Below, one piece after another: positions 51,466 to 59,060 of a stretch of 64,000 nucleotides of DNA. A program made the translations under genes and the position numbers. The notes below the pieces were generated by a model that did not search any database, was not told where the DNA came from, and saw only the letters and a list, made by a program, of their open reading frames with translations. Each line of letters opens with the position of its first letter. Positions within the stretch are counted from its first letter, which is position 1. The stretch comes from JADCCX01 sp031378805 (GTDB lineage: Bacteria > Pseudomonadota > Alphaproteobacteria > Rhizobiales > Beijerinckiaceae), in assembly GCA_031378805.1 (NCBI GenBank), contig JANNEO010000100.1, positions 41,180-105,179 on the forward strand, read 5' to 3'.

Positions 51466-52926
51466 GTGGGTGCGTCATCTGGCTCAAAACTGAAGGAAGC
51501 CGCCGGAGTTTCCGCCGGCATTCTCTTGAATGCGGCGGGGGAGCGAACGCCTGGCGCATTTGACGTGAGTGACGGCACCATCACTGGCTTGCGCAGGGGT
51601 GATGCGCCGTCATCGCGCTTCATTGTTCCCGGTTTCGCCAATGCCCATGACCATGTGCGCCCGCTCTCGCCGACATCCTTCGGTGCCGCCAACCGACCCC
51701 TGGAGGGGTGGCTGCTGCGGCTGGGCGCGATGACGCCGCAGGATCCCTATCATGCTGCTGCAGCGCCTTTCGCCCGCGCCGCACGCTCTGGCTGCACATC
51801 GATCATGGCGCATTATACCCGCGCCCATGGGCCGATGCCCTATCCTGATGAAGTCAGGATCGTGGCGAAAGCCGCGGCTGACGTCGGTGTTCAGGTCGCC
51901 TTTGCCATCGCCATGCGGGACATGAACCCGCTGGTCTACGGTGATGCCTCCAACATGATGGCGCGTTTGCCTGATGATGTGCGGCAGGAAGTCATGGCGA
52001 TATACGGCAGTCCGCTGCCGCCGATTGCGGTGCAAATGGAGATGGTGGAAGCTACAGCAGCCGCCGCGCATGGACCGCGCTTCAACGTGCAGTATGGGCC
52101 CAACGGGATGCAATGGTGTTCCCGCTCCCTGCTGGAAGCCATTGCCGAGGCATCACAGCGCACCGGACGCCGCGTGCACATGCACTTTCTCGAAACACGC
52201 TACCAGCGGGAATGGGCGGATCAACACGCGCCGCAAGGGGCAGCGCGTTATCTGAAAGACATCGGCCTGCTTTCCTCGCGCCTGACGCTGGCGCATTGCG
52301 TGTGGGCCAATGACGAGGATCTGGAACTCATCGCGGAGTCCGGCACGACCATCGCCACCAATGCAAGTTCGAACCTGCATCTGCGCTCAGGGGTCGCGCC
52401 TATTGGCAAGGCGATCCGCATGGGCTGCAAGGTCGCAGTCGGCCTCGACGGCTCGGCGCTCGACGAGGACGACGACATGGTCCGCGAGATCCGGCTCGGG
52501 CATTTCCTGCACGCGGGCTGGGGCTATGAGGAAAACGTCTCGCGCGAACGATACCTCGTTGACGCCATCGCCCATGGCCGCACGGCCAACGGCTTTGCCG
52601 GTTTTGCTGCACTCTCCGATGGCGCCCCTGCTGACTTCGTCGAGTTCGACCTTGATGCGCTTGACCGCGACCGGATCATGCCGGTTGATCCGCTGGATTA
52701 TCTCTTCGCCCGCGCCACGCGCGCCCATGTCAAGCGCGTGGTCGCGGACGGCAAGACCATCGTTGAGGATGGCGAGGTCATCGGCGTCGATCTCGTGGCA
52801 CTCGAGACCGAAATGCGCGAGCGTTACCGCAGGCAGATGCCGATGCGCGAGGGTTTCCTCACAGCCTGGCCGAAGCTCGACAGCGCCATCACCGCCTATT
52901 ACCGCGACCGCATTGGTTGCTGCTGA
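51466..52926 (+). CDS. Amidohydrolase of the ATZ/TRZ-cytosine deaminase group
   Basis: A 486-residue amidohydrolase. Metal ligands: the His-Asp-His in PGFANAHDHVRP, His in HMHFLETR, His in LTLAHCVWANDE and Asp in VAVGLDGSALDEDDD, a mononuclear pattern as in triazine hydrolases and cytosine/guanine deaminases. The start is GTG, with GAGG upstream; the nearby ATG is in another frame. Given the next genes (Rieske oxygenase, atzD) it likely removes an amino, alkylamino or other group from a heterocycle to give a hydroxyl ring on the way to cyanuric acid. Not close enough to AtzA, AtzB or TrzN to name. Confidence 0.82.
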   Translation: MGASSGSKLKEAAGVSAGILLNAAGERTPGAFDVSDGTITGLRRGDAPSSRFIVPGFANAHDHVRPLSPTSFGAANRPLEGWLLRLGAMTPQDPYHAAAAPFARAARSGCTSIMAHYTRAHGPMPYPDEVRIVAKAAADVGVQVAFAIAMRDMNPLVYGDASNMMARLPDDVRQEVMAIYGSPLPPIAVQMEMVEATAAAAHGPRFNVQYGPNGMQWCSRSLLEAIAEASQRTGRRVHMHFLETRYQREWADQHAPQGAARYLKDIGLLSSRLTLAHCVWANDEDLELIAESGTTIATNASSNLHLRSGVAPIGKAIRMGCKVAVGLDGSALDEDDDMVREIRLGHFLHAGWGYEENVSRERYLVDAIAHGRTANGFAGFAALSDGAPADFVEFDLDALDRDRIMPVDPLDYLFARATRAHVKRVVADGKTIVEDGEVIGVDLVALETEMRERYRRQMPMREGFLTAWPKLDSAITAYYRDRIGCC

Positions 52927-52949
52927 ATGTCCTGTGGAGTTACCCCATC

Positions 52950-53966
52950 ATGCTGACGACCAAACAGAGTGTTTTTCGGCGTTACTGGTACGCCACCCAT
53001 CAGATCGAAAATCTCAGGACAGGCCCGAAGGCTTTCACGCTCATGGGCGAGAACATCGTTCTGTTTCTCGATGAGCATGGCGTGCCGGCCGCACTTGAGG
53101 ATCGCTGCTGCCACCGCACCGCGAAGCTCTCCAAGGGCTGGGTGGAGGATGGCCTGATCACCTGTGGCTACCACGGCTGGACCTATGACCGGCAGGGTAC
53201 GCTCATCAAGATTCCGCAGTTCACGCCGGACCAGATCGTGCCGCGCCTTGGCGTGAAGCCGTTTCATTGCCAGGCCCGCTATGGCTATGCCTGGGTCTGT
53301 CTGGACGAGCCGCTTGCCGATATTCCGTCTTTTCCGGAGGACGAGGATCCAGGCTACCGCCGTATCATGCAGTTCCACATGAGCTGGAAAACGGCCCCCT
53401 TGCGCATGATGGAGAACTCCTTCGACAACGCGCATTTCTCGTTCGTCCACAAGGCGACCTTCGGCCAGATCAAGGCACCCAAACCCTCGAAGTACGAAGT
53501 CACCGAGACCGATTATGGCTTCGAGGCGGAGACCATCATCGACATCAACAATCCGCCCGCCGCGCACCGCGTTACGGGCACGAGCGAACCGACGACCCAG
53601 CGTCACATGCGCAACAAGTGGTTCATGCCGTTCTGCCGCCGATTGGACATGGCCTATCCATCCGGTCTTCGCCATATCATCATGAACTGCGCGACACCCA
53701 TCGACGACGGCACGATCAGCCTGGCGCAGGTGCTGTTCCGCAATGACCGCGAAGAGGATTGTTCGACGGAGGAATTGCGGGCCTGGGATTCCGTGATCCT
53801 TGAAGAGGACCGCGATATTCTTGAATCCACTGATCCCGATACGCCGGTTGACATGGCCCGCAAGGTCGAGGCGCACATGCCTTCGGACAAGCCCGGCATG
53901 ATCATGCGCAAGCGTCTCACCGAGCTTCTTGCCATGCATGGCGAGGGCGAGATTTTCAAGCGATAG
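52950..53966 (+). CDS. Rieske non-heme iron oxygenase, VanA/dicamba-demethylase type
   Basis: A 338-residue oxygenase subunit. The Rieske cluster ligands are Cys53 and His55 (RCCHR) and Cys72 and His75 (CGYHGW). The mononuclear iron site has NSFDNAHFSFVH with Asp159, His162 and His167. Short single-component Rieske oxygenases of this class remove O- or N-methyl or alkyl groups, or hydroxylate rings. The ATG follows GGAG and lies 23 bases after the amidohydrolase. No ferredoxin or reductase gene is in the window, so electrons must come from a shared partner. N-dealkylation of a triazine or similar ring is the inferred role. Confidence 0.88.
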   Translation: MLTTKQSVFRRYWYATHQIENLRTGPKAFTLMGENIVLFLDEHGVPAALEDRCCHRTAKLSKGWVEDGLITCGYHGWTYDRQGTLIKIPQFTPDQIVPRLGVKPFHCQARYGYAWVCLDEPLADIPSFPEDEDPGYRRIMQFHMSWKTAPLRMMENSFDNAHFSFVHKATFGQIKAPKPSKYEVTETDYGFEAETIIDINNPPAAHRVTGTSEPTTQRHMRNKWFMPFCRRLDMAYPSGLRHIIMNCATPIDDGTISLAQVLFRNDREEDCSTEELRAWDSVILEEDRDILESTDPDTPVDMARKVEAHMPSDKPGMIMRKRLTELLAMHGEGEIFKR

Positions 53967-53969
53967 CCC

Positions 53970-55073
53970 ATGCAACGGCAGGCACGCATTCACCGCATTC
54001 CCGCCGCCGCGCCGGATGACGTCTCCGGCCTGCGCGCAGCGATTGAAGCGGGTCATATCGATCCCAAGGGCATTGTTGCGATCCTTGGCAAGACGGAAGG
54101 CAACGGCTGCGTCAACGATTTCACCCGCGCCTTCGCCGTGCAGTCCATCGTTCATGAACTCAAGCGATCCCTGTCGGCGGCTGAAGCCGAGGCGATTTGC
54201 TGTGTCATGTCCGGCGGCACAGAGGGCGCTCTTTCACCCCATTGGCTGGTGCTCGAGCGACGGGACAATGGGGACACCCATCAATCCCCCGCACTCGCCA
54301 TCGGACGCGCACGCACGCACAAGCTGCTGCCTGAAGACATCGGTCGCATGGCCCAGGTCCAGGCCGTTGCGGATGCGGTCAAGGCCGCCATGGCGGACGC
54401 AGGGGTGACGCATTCCAGCGACGTGCATTTCGTTCAGATCAAATGCCCGCTGGTCACCACCGAACGCGCGGCGGAAGCTGCAGGCCGGGGACAGTCAGTC
54501 GCTGTGCGTGACACGCTCAAGTCAATGGGGATGTCGCGTGCCGCAGCCGCACTGGGCGTGGCGCTTGCGCTGGGCGAGGTCATGCCGGAGCAGCTCTGCG
54601 ATGCCATCATTGGTCATGATTCCACGATCTGGTCTGGTCGCGCCTCGACGTCTGCGGGCATCGAACTCCTGGACAATGAGATTGTCGTGCTTGGCATGTC
54701 CACCGCCTGGTCGGGGCCGCTCGTGGTGGATCATGCCGTGATGGTCGACAACATCGACATCGAGCCGGTGCGCGACGCACTCCGGCGGCTGGGTTTGAAA
54801 GCGGAAGGACAGCTGACCGCCGCCGAACGCCCCGCTCTCGTGGCTCTGCTCGCCAAGGCCGAGCCATCGACTGTCGGCAGCCTGCGTGGTCATCGGCACA
54901 CCATGCTGGACGATTCCGACATTTCCGCCACGCGGCACGCGCGAGCCTTTGTGGCGGGCGCGCTGGCGGGACTTGTCGGCCATGCCGAGATCTTCGTCTC
55001 CGGTGGTGCAGAGCATCAGGGACCAGATGGAGGTGGCCCCGTCGCCGTCATCGTTGATCGCTCGAAACGGTGA
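53970..55073 (+). CDS. atzD: Cyanuric acid amidohydrolase (barbiturase family)
   Basis: A 367-residue ring-opening hydrolase unique to the AtzD/TrzD/barbiturase family, built of three homologous domains each giving a Ser-Lys pair. Landmarks: ILGKTEGNGCVNDFTR and CVMSGGTEGAL in domain 1, VHFVQIKCPLVTTERAAEA and RASTSAGIELLDNE in domain 2, and the C-terminal FVSGGAEHQGPDGGGPVAVI. It converts cyanuric acid to 1-carboxybiuret. The family also includes barbiturase; the presence of atzF, atzG, atzE and atzH 10 kb away favours cyanuric acid. It starts 3 bases after the Rieske gene stop. Confidence 0.92.
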   Translation: MQRQARIHRIPAAAPDDVSGLRAAIEAGHIDPKGIVAILGKTEGNGCVNDFTRAFAVQSIVHELKRSLSAAEAEAICCVMSGGTEGALSPHWLVLERRDNGDTHQSPALAIGRARTHKLLPEDIGRMAQVQAVADAVKAAMADAGVTHSSDVHFVQIKCPLVTTERAAEAAGRGQSVAVRDTLKSMGMSRAAAALGVALALGEVMPEQLCDAIIGHDSTIWSGRASTSAGIELLDNEIVVLGMSTAWSGPLVVDHAVMVDNIDIEPVRDALRRLGLKAEGQLTAAERPALVALLAKAEPSTVGSLRGHRHTMLDDSDISATRHARAFVAGALAGLVGHAEIFVSGGAEHQGPDGGGPVAVIVDRSKR

Positions 55074-55122
55074 GTGTGGCCCACGTCTTGCAACCCCAAT
55101 GGGCAATTCAACGGAGATGACC

Positions 55123-55593
55123 ATGAGCGCCGCAGTCATACCACCCTCAGACACCCTCCCCCCCGTGATTACACGCCGTATTGCGGACCTCGAAACCTTC
55201 AAAATCTCGGACAAGGACACCAACTATTTTGCGATGATCGCCGATCCGATCCGCGACAAGGTGCCCTTTTCGATTTTCCTGGAGGTCTTCGAACCTGGCG
55301 GAAAAACACCTTGGCACCACCATGGCTACGCGCATGAGATGTTCTACGTGCTCTCCGGCGAGGGCAAATCTGTCTGCAACGGCGAGGAAATCCCCGTGAA
55401 ACCTGGCGAGAGCTTCATTGTCAGGCCCGGCCATGATCATGAGGTCGTCAACACCGGGACGGAGAAGCTCTATTGCCTGACGGTCATGATTCCGAATGAG
55501 GGCTTTGCCGAACTCGTGCGTGGTGGGTTTCGCGTTTCGCTGACAGCGGATGACATCACGGCACTGACTGGAAAAGCGGCACCTGCCGCCTGA
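55123..55593 (+). CDS. Small cupin-domain protein
   Basis: A 156-residue single-domain cupin. Metal-binding residues lie in PWHHHGYAHEMFYVLSGEG and PGHDHEVVNTG. Such cupins can be dioxygenases, isomerases or sensors; none can be chosen here. ATG 55123 is used since CGGAG lies 6 bases upstream; ATG 55117 and 55099 are in frame too. It is the last gene of the operon starting at the ATPase. It may process an unstable product or protect an intermediate. Confidence 0.82.
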   Translation: MSAAVIPPSDTLPPVITRRIADLETFKISDKDTNYFAMIADPIRDKVPFSIFLEVFEPGGKTPWHHHGYAHEMFYVLSGEGKSVCNGEEIPVKPGESFIVRPGHDHEVVNTGTEKLYCLTVMIPNEGFAELVRGGFRVSLTADDITALTGKAAPAA

Positions 55594-55734
55594 CCGCCTA
55601 TCGGATTGGCAGTGTGCAGGACGTGACACTCCGGATTGATCGCTAGTTCACATTTTGGGCTATCGCGCCCGGGCTGCTGATACGAGATTAATCAATCCGC
55701 TGCGGACCTGCCGAAAGAATAAGCAAAATGCGGA

Positions 55735-55750
55735 TGGCACGCCCTTTGCA
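55735..55750 (+). promoter_or_regulatory. Sigma-54 promoter for binding protein C/permease/amidase unit
   Basis: TGGCACGCCCTTTGCA, a full consensus match with GG (55736-55737) and GC (55748-55749) 10 bases apart. Transcription would start near 55761, leaving a leader of about 45 bases to the ATG at 55806. Confidence 0.78.
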
Positions 55751-55805
55751 AAGTTTCAGTTTTCCGACCCCATACGGGTTGGCTTCAACCAGAAGGCAGG
55801 TCACT

Positions 55806-56837
55806 ATGTCCCATCCGTTATCCCGCCGCACACTTCTTGGTGCCGCCGCTGGCGCAACAGCAGCCCTTACGCTGGGCCAGCGGGCATCAGCCAACACACC
55901 TGTGAAATTCATGATGGATTGGGCATGGCAGGGGCCGCAATCGTTCGCCCTGATGGCAAGGGACAAGGGCTATTTCCGCGATGCTGGTCTGACAATGCAG
56001 CTTGACCGGGGCTTCGGTTCGGGACGTGTGCCGATCGAGCTTGCATCGGGCACTTACCAGATGGGCTATGCCGATATCAATCCGGCGATCAAGTTCATGG
56101 CCGAGCAGCCTCAAGCCGGGATTGTCTGTGTGGCGGTCATGTACGACGGAGGCGCACAAGTCGTCGTGGTCGATGCCAATGGTCCGATCAAGACACCGAA
56201 GGATCTGGAGGGCAAGACACTCGCCGCTCCCGATGCCGATGGTGCCCGCCAGCTCTTCCCGGCTTTTGCCAAGAAGGTTGGCATCGATACAGCCAAGGTG
56301 AACTGGATGTCGGTGACACCGGAACTGCGCGAGCCGATGCTGGCCCAGGGCCGTGCGCAGGGCATCACTGGCTTCATCACATCATCCGTGCCCAGCCTCG
56401 AGCGGATAGGCTTTGGCGCGGACCGTATGCGCATCTTCAAATACCGCGAGTTCGGTTTGCCGTTTGCCTCTTCCAGCATCCTGACCACGCGGAAATTTAT
56501 CGACGAAAACCCGAAGGCCGTTGCAGGCGTGGTGCAGGCGATGATGCGCGGGATGCAGGATACGATCAAGGATCAGCCGGCCGCGATCAAGGCCCTCAAG
56601 GCTCATGAGCCCCTGACGGATGAAGCGGTTGAAACCAGCCGCCTGAAAATGGCCATCGACGAACTGGTGCTGACCGAGCATGTGAAGAAGAACGGGCTTT
56701 CATCCATCGCGCCCGCGCGATTCCAGGAATCGATCACCCTGATCGAGGAGGCCTTCGGCATGGCACCTAAGCTGAAGGTGGCCGATGTCTACAATGACCG
56801 GTTCCTGCCCGCTGCGGCCGACAGGGCTGTTTCCTGA
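55806..56837 (+). CDS. NMT1/THI5-like ABC substrate-binding protein C (Tat signal)
   Basis: A 343-residue periplasmic binding protein. The Tat-type signal is LSRRTLLGAAAGATAALTLG; the mature part contains KFMMDWAWQGPQSFALMARDKGYF, RGFGSGRVPIELASGTYQMGYADIN and GPIKTPKDLEGKTLAAPDADGA, paralogous to the proteins at 45239 and 50363. The predicted sigma-54 start lies upstream of ATG 55806 and downstream of earlier in-frame ATGs, which supports this start. It is followed by a permease and an acetamidase/formamidase, so its ligand may be an amide-containing compound. Confidence 0.9.
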   Translation: MSHPLSRRTLLGAAAGATAALTLGQRASANTPVKFMMDWAWQGPQSFALMARDKGYFRDAGLTMQLDRGFGSGRVPIELASGTYQMGYADINPAIKFMAEQPQAGIVCVAVMYDGGAQVVVVDANGPIKTPKDLEGKTLAAPDADGARQLFPAFAKKVGIDTAKVNWMSVTPELREPMLAQGRAQGITGFITSSVPSLERIGFGADRMRIFKYREFGLPFASSSILTTRKFIDENPKAVAGVVQAMMRGMQDTIKDQPAAIKALKAHEPLTDEAVETSRLKMAIDELVLTEHVKKNGLSSIAPARFQESITLIEEAFGMAPKLKVADVYNDRFLPAAADRAVS

Positions 56838-56891
56838 CCAGGATTTGCCGGGCGGCGGCAGCCACCGTCGCCCGCTGACCACAGACCCAGA

Positions 56892-56916
56892 CCACTGACC
56901 ACTGACCACTGACCAC
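56892..56916 (+). repeat. 7-bp tandem repeat (CCACTGA, about 3.5 copies) in a leader
   Basis: Three perfect CCACTGA units followed by a partial CCAC, within a longer run of related CAGACC/CCACAGA words, between the binding protein and permease genes. Seven-base repeats change length by slippage; it ends about 18 bases before the permease ATG and could alter leader spacing but not a reading frame. Confidence 0.7.
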
Positions 56917-56934
56917 AGACAATGGACGGATAGA

Positions 56935-57726
56935 ATGACCCCGGAAAAGCGCGAGCGTATCCTGGACTACGCTCTTCCCTGGGGCTTGATCGTTGCCATC
57001 CTTTTGGTATGGCAACTTGCGGATGCCGTCTTCAAGATCCCTGTTTTCGTTCTGCCGTCGCCCGTCGAAATCATCCAGTCCTTCTGGAAATGGCGGGTTC
57101 CGATCGTTGACAACGCCTCGCACACGCTGTTCGCCACGGCTCTGGGCTTTTCGATCGCCATTGTTGTAGGCTTGTTGATGGGAATTGTGATTGGGTCGTC
57201 CAGGCTTGTCTATCGCGCGGTCTATCCTGTGCTGATTGCCTTCAACTCGATCCCGAAAATCGTAGTTGCGCCAATCCTGATCATCTGGTTCGGCATCGGC
57301 CTCGTTCCGGCCGTCATCACGGCATTCCTGATTTCATTCTTTCCCATTGTCGTGAATGTTGCGGCTGGCATCGCCACGGTCGAACCGGAGCTGACGGATG
57401 TCATGCGGGCGCTGGGGGCCAAAAAACGCGACATCGTCCTCAATGTCGGATTGCCCCGCTCGATGCCTTATTTCTTCGCTTCGTTGAAGGTCGGGATCAC
57501 CACGGCATTTGTCGGCACGATCGTCGCGGAGTTCGTCGGCTCCAACAAGGGGATCGGTCACCTGATGACGGTTGCCGCCTCACGCTTCGACACGCCGCTG
57601 GTTTTCGCGGGAGCAATCTCCACAGCGATCATGGGAGTAGCGATGTACACCATCGCCGCGTCTATCGAAAAGCGCACGACGGGCTGGGCCACACGGGGAC
57701 AATCCGCTGCCAGCCAGACTGTTTGA
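56935..57726 (+). CDS. ABC transporter permease B, SsuC/ThiX type
   Basis: A 263-residue inner-membrane permease paralogous to the one at 49490, with FNSIPKIVVAPILIIWFGIG, FPIVVNVAAGIATVEPELTDV and docking loop MRALGAKKRDIVLNVGLPRSMPYFF. About six helices. No ATPase gene accompanies it, so it should use the ATPase encoded at 48.6 kb, whose docking partner loop in the other permease is very similar. It follows its binding-protein gene by about 97 bases. Confidence 0.9.
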   Translation: MTPEKRERILDYALPWGLIVAILLVWQLADAVFKIPVFVLPSPVEIIQSFWKWRVPIVDNASHTLFATALGFSIAIVVGLLMGIVIGSSRLVYRAVYPVLIAFNSIPKIVVAPILIIWFGIGLVPAVITAFLISFFPIVVNVAAGIATVEPELTDVMRALGAKKRDIVLNVGLPRSMPYFFASLKVGITTAFVGTIVAEFVGSNKGIGHLMTVAASRFDTPLVFAGAISTAIMGVAMYTIAASIEKRTTGWATRGQSAASQTV

Positions 57727-57787
57727 CGGCATACCCGTGATCCCGCAAAAGCGCTTGATCCGCATTGCAGCCTGACAAGGATTCTCC

Positions 57788-58726
57788 ATGACCCACCACC
57801 ACCTCAAGGCCAGCGCCGAACACTGTCACTGGGGCTATTTCGAGGCAGTCCGTCCTGCTTTCCTGACTGTCAGGAGCGGCGACACTGTAACCATCGATAC
57901 GCTGACCGGCGCACCGGACATGGTGCCGCCCGCACCGTTCTACACACCGCCCGAATTGTTCGAGGTTCACAAGCATTGCGAGCGCTTTGCCGGCGCTCCA
58001 CATATTCTCACCGGCGCCGTTTCCATAGAGGGCGCACTGCCTGGCGATGTTCTGGAGGTCCGCATCAAGGATGTGCAACTGCGCCAGGACTGGGGCTTCA
58101 ATTTCATCCGTCCGCTGGGCGGCACATTGCCGGACGAATTTCCGGAAGGCCGCATTCTCAACATCCCGCTGGACCGCGAGAAGATGCTGGGCAAATTGCC
58201 GTTCGGCGTGGATATCCCGCTGAAGCCATTCTTTGGCATCATGGGCGTGGCACCCCCCAAAAGCTGGGGGCGTTGCACCTCCGTCATCCCGCGGGCCTTC
58301 GGCGGCAACATTGACAACAAGCAGCTCACGGCGGGATCGACGCTCTATCTGCCCGTGCATGTGCCTGGCGCGAACTTCTCCTGCGGCGATGGCCACGGAG
58401 CGCAAGGTGACGGCGAGGTCTGCCTGACAGCGATCGAGACCGCGCTGCAGGGGACGTTCGAGTTCATCGTGCGCAAGGACATGAAACTCGCCAATCCCCG
58501 CGCCGAAACACCGACCCATGTCATCACCATGGGCTTCGACATGAGCCTCGACCGTTGCATGGAAATCGCGCTGAGGGACATGATCGACTATCTCGTGACC
58601 ACGAAGAACCTGTCGCGCCTAGATGCCTACACCTTGTGCAGCGTCGGCGTGGATTTTCACGTGACCCAGACCGTGAACACCTCCAAGGGCATTCACGGGA
58701 TGCTGCCCAAAAGCCTGTTCACGTAG
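57788..58726 (+). CDS. fmdA: Acetamidase/formamidase family amidase
   Basis: A 312-residue enzyme of the FmdA/AmdA family, zinc-dependent amidases that release ammonia from formamide, acetamide and similar compounds. Landmarks: GAVSIEGALPGDVLEVRI near residue 80, NIDNKQLTAGSTLYLPVHVPGA and the invariant GDGHGAQGDGEVC. It is the last gene of the sigma-54-driven unit with a binding protein and permease, so its substrate is probably imported by them. The start ATG follows AAGGATTCTCC. It ends a nitrogen-scavenging block. Confidence 0.9.
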   Translation: MTHHHLKASAEHCHWGYFEAVRPAFLTVRSGDTVTIDTLTGAPDMVPPAPFYTPPELFEVHKHCERFAGAPHILTGAVSIEGALPGDVLEVRIKDVQLRQDWGFNFIRPLGGTLPDEFPEGRILNIPLDREKMLGKLPFGVDIPLKPFFGIMGVAPPKSWGRCTSVIPRAFGGNIDNKQLTAGSTLYLPVHVPGANFSCGDGHGAQGDGEVCLTAIETALQGTFEFIVRKDMKLANPRAETPTHVITMGFDMSLDRCMEIALRDMIDYLVTTKNLSRLDAYTLCSVGVDFHVTQTVNTSKGIHGMLPKSLFT

Positions 58727-58917
58727 GGTGTTGGGTAGTCGTGGGCACCATTTTGGGCGGTGTTTGAACCCAAGATTCGACCTATTTCAGTTTTCAGAAA
58801 CTGCAGTTTGCCCAACTGAGGTGGTGTGGGAACTCGACGCGTTCGAAAAACTTTCGAGCCTGGCGAACGCCGGAGCGCCTCACAGATCACGTCTGCACTA
58901 TAACTGGATGAAAAATC
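58727..58917. other. Gap between amidase gene and tracrRNA; no gene seen
   Basis: About 190 bases with lower GC. It has two small hairpins, CAGTTT-TCAG-AAACTG at 58788-58803 and TCGAAA-AAC-TTTCGA near 58853, neither followed by a T-run. No credible coding sequence was found. Confidence 0.5.
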
Positions 58918-58943
58918 AAAAAAGGCGACGCCGAAGCGCCGCC
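58918..58943 (-). terminator. Rho-independent terminator of tracrRNA
   Basis: An 8-bp GC-rich stem (58924-58931 with 58936-58943), a TTCG tetraloop and a run of six T on the minus strand. Confidence 0.85.
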
Positions 58944-58995
58944 CTTATCTGGTGCAGACTGACTGCTTGTTAACGGCCAGACCACGATCTCTGTA
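58918..58995 (-). ncRNA. tracrRNA of the type II-C CRISPR-Cas9 system
   Basis: On the minus strand an anti-repeat (58992 to about 58969) contains CAGAGATCGTGGTC, 14 bases exactly complementary to the crRNA repeat (minus-strand reading), followed by a bulge and a further weakly matched GTTAAC end. Next comes AAGCAGTCAGTCTGCACC, a small nexus-like hairpin, and then GGCGGCGC-TTCG-GCGTCGCC with six T residues (58918-58943), an ideal Rho-independent terminator. The whole is about 75-80 nt, transcribed away from cas9. It should pair with crRNA and load Cas9. Confidence 0.85.
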
Positions 58996-59000
58996 ATAAG

Positions 59001-59029
59001 ATAAAACTCTATTGCCGACAGTGCGTCAA
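59001..59029 (-). promoter_or_regulatory. Sigma-70-type promoter of tracrRNA
   Basis: On the minus strand TTGACG (59029-59024), a 17-base spacer and TTTTAT (59006-59001) form a good vegetative promoter. The expected start is around 58994-58997, directly in front of the anti-repeat. Confidence 0.7.
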
Positions 59030-59060
59030 GCTGCTTCAATTTGTTTTTTGGAGAAATTTG

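Noticed and set aside
53970..55073. Barbiturase as the primary name for the AtzD-family protein.
   Set aside because: Sequence family alone cannot separate the two, but atzF/G/E/H nearby make cyanuric acid the better choice; the alternative is mentioned in the entry.
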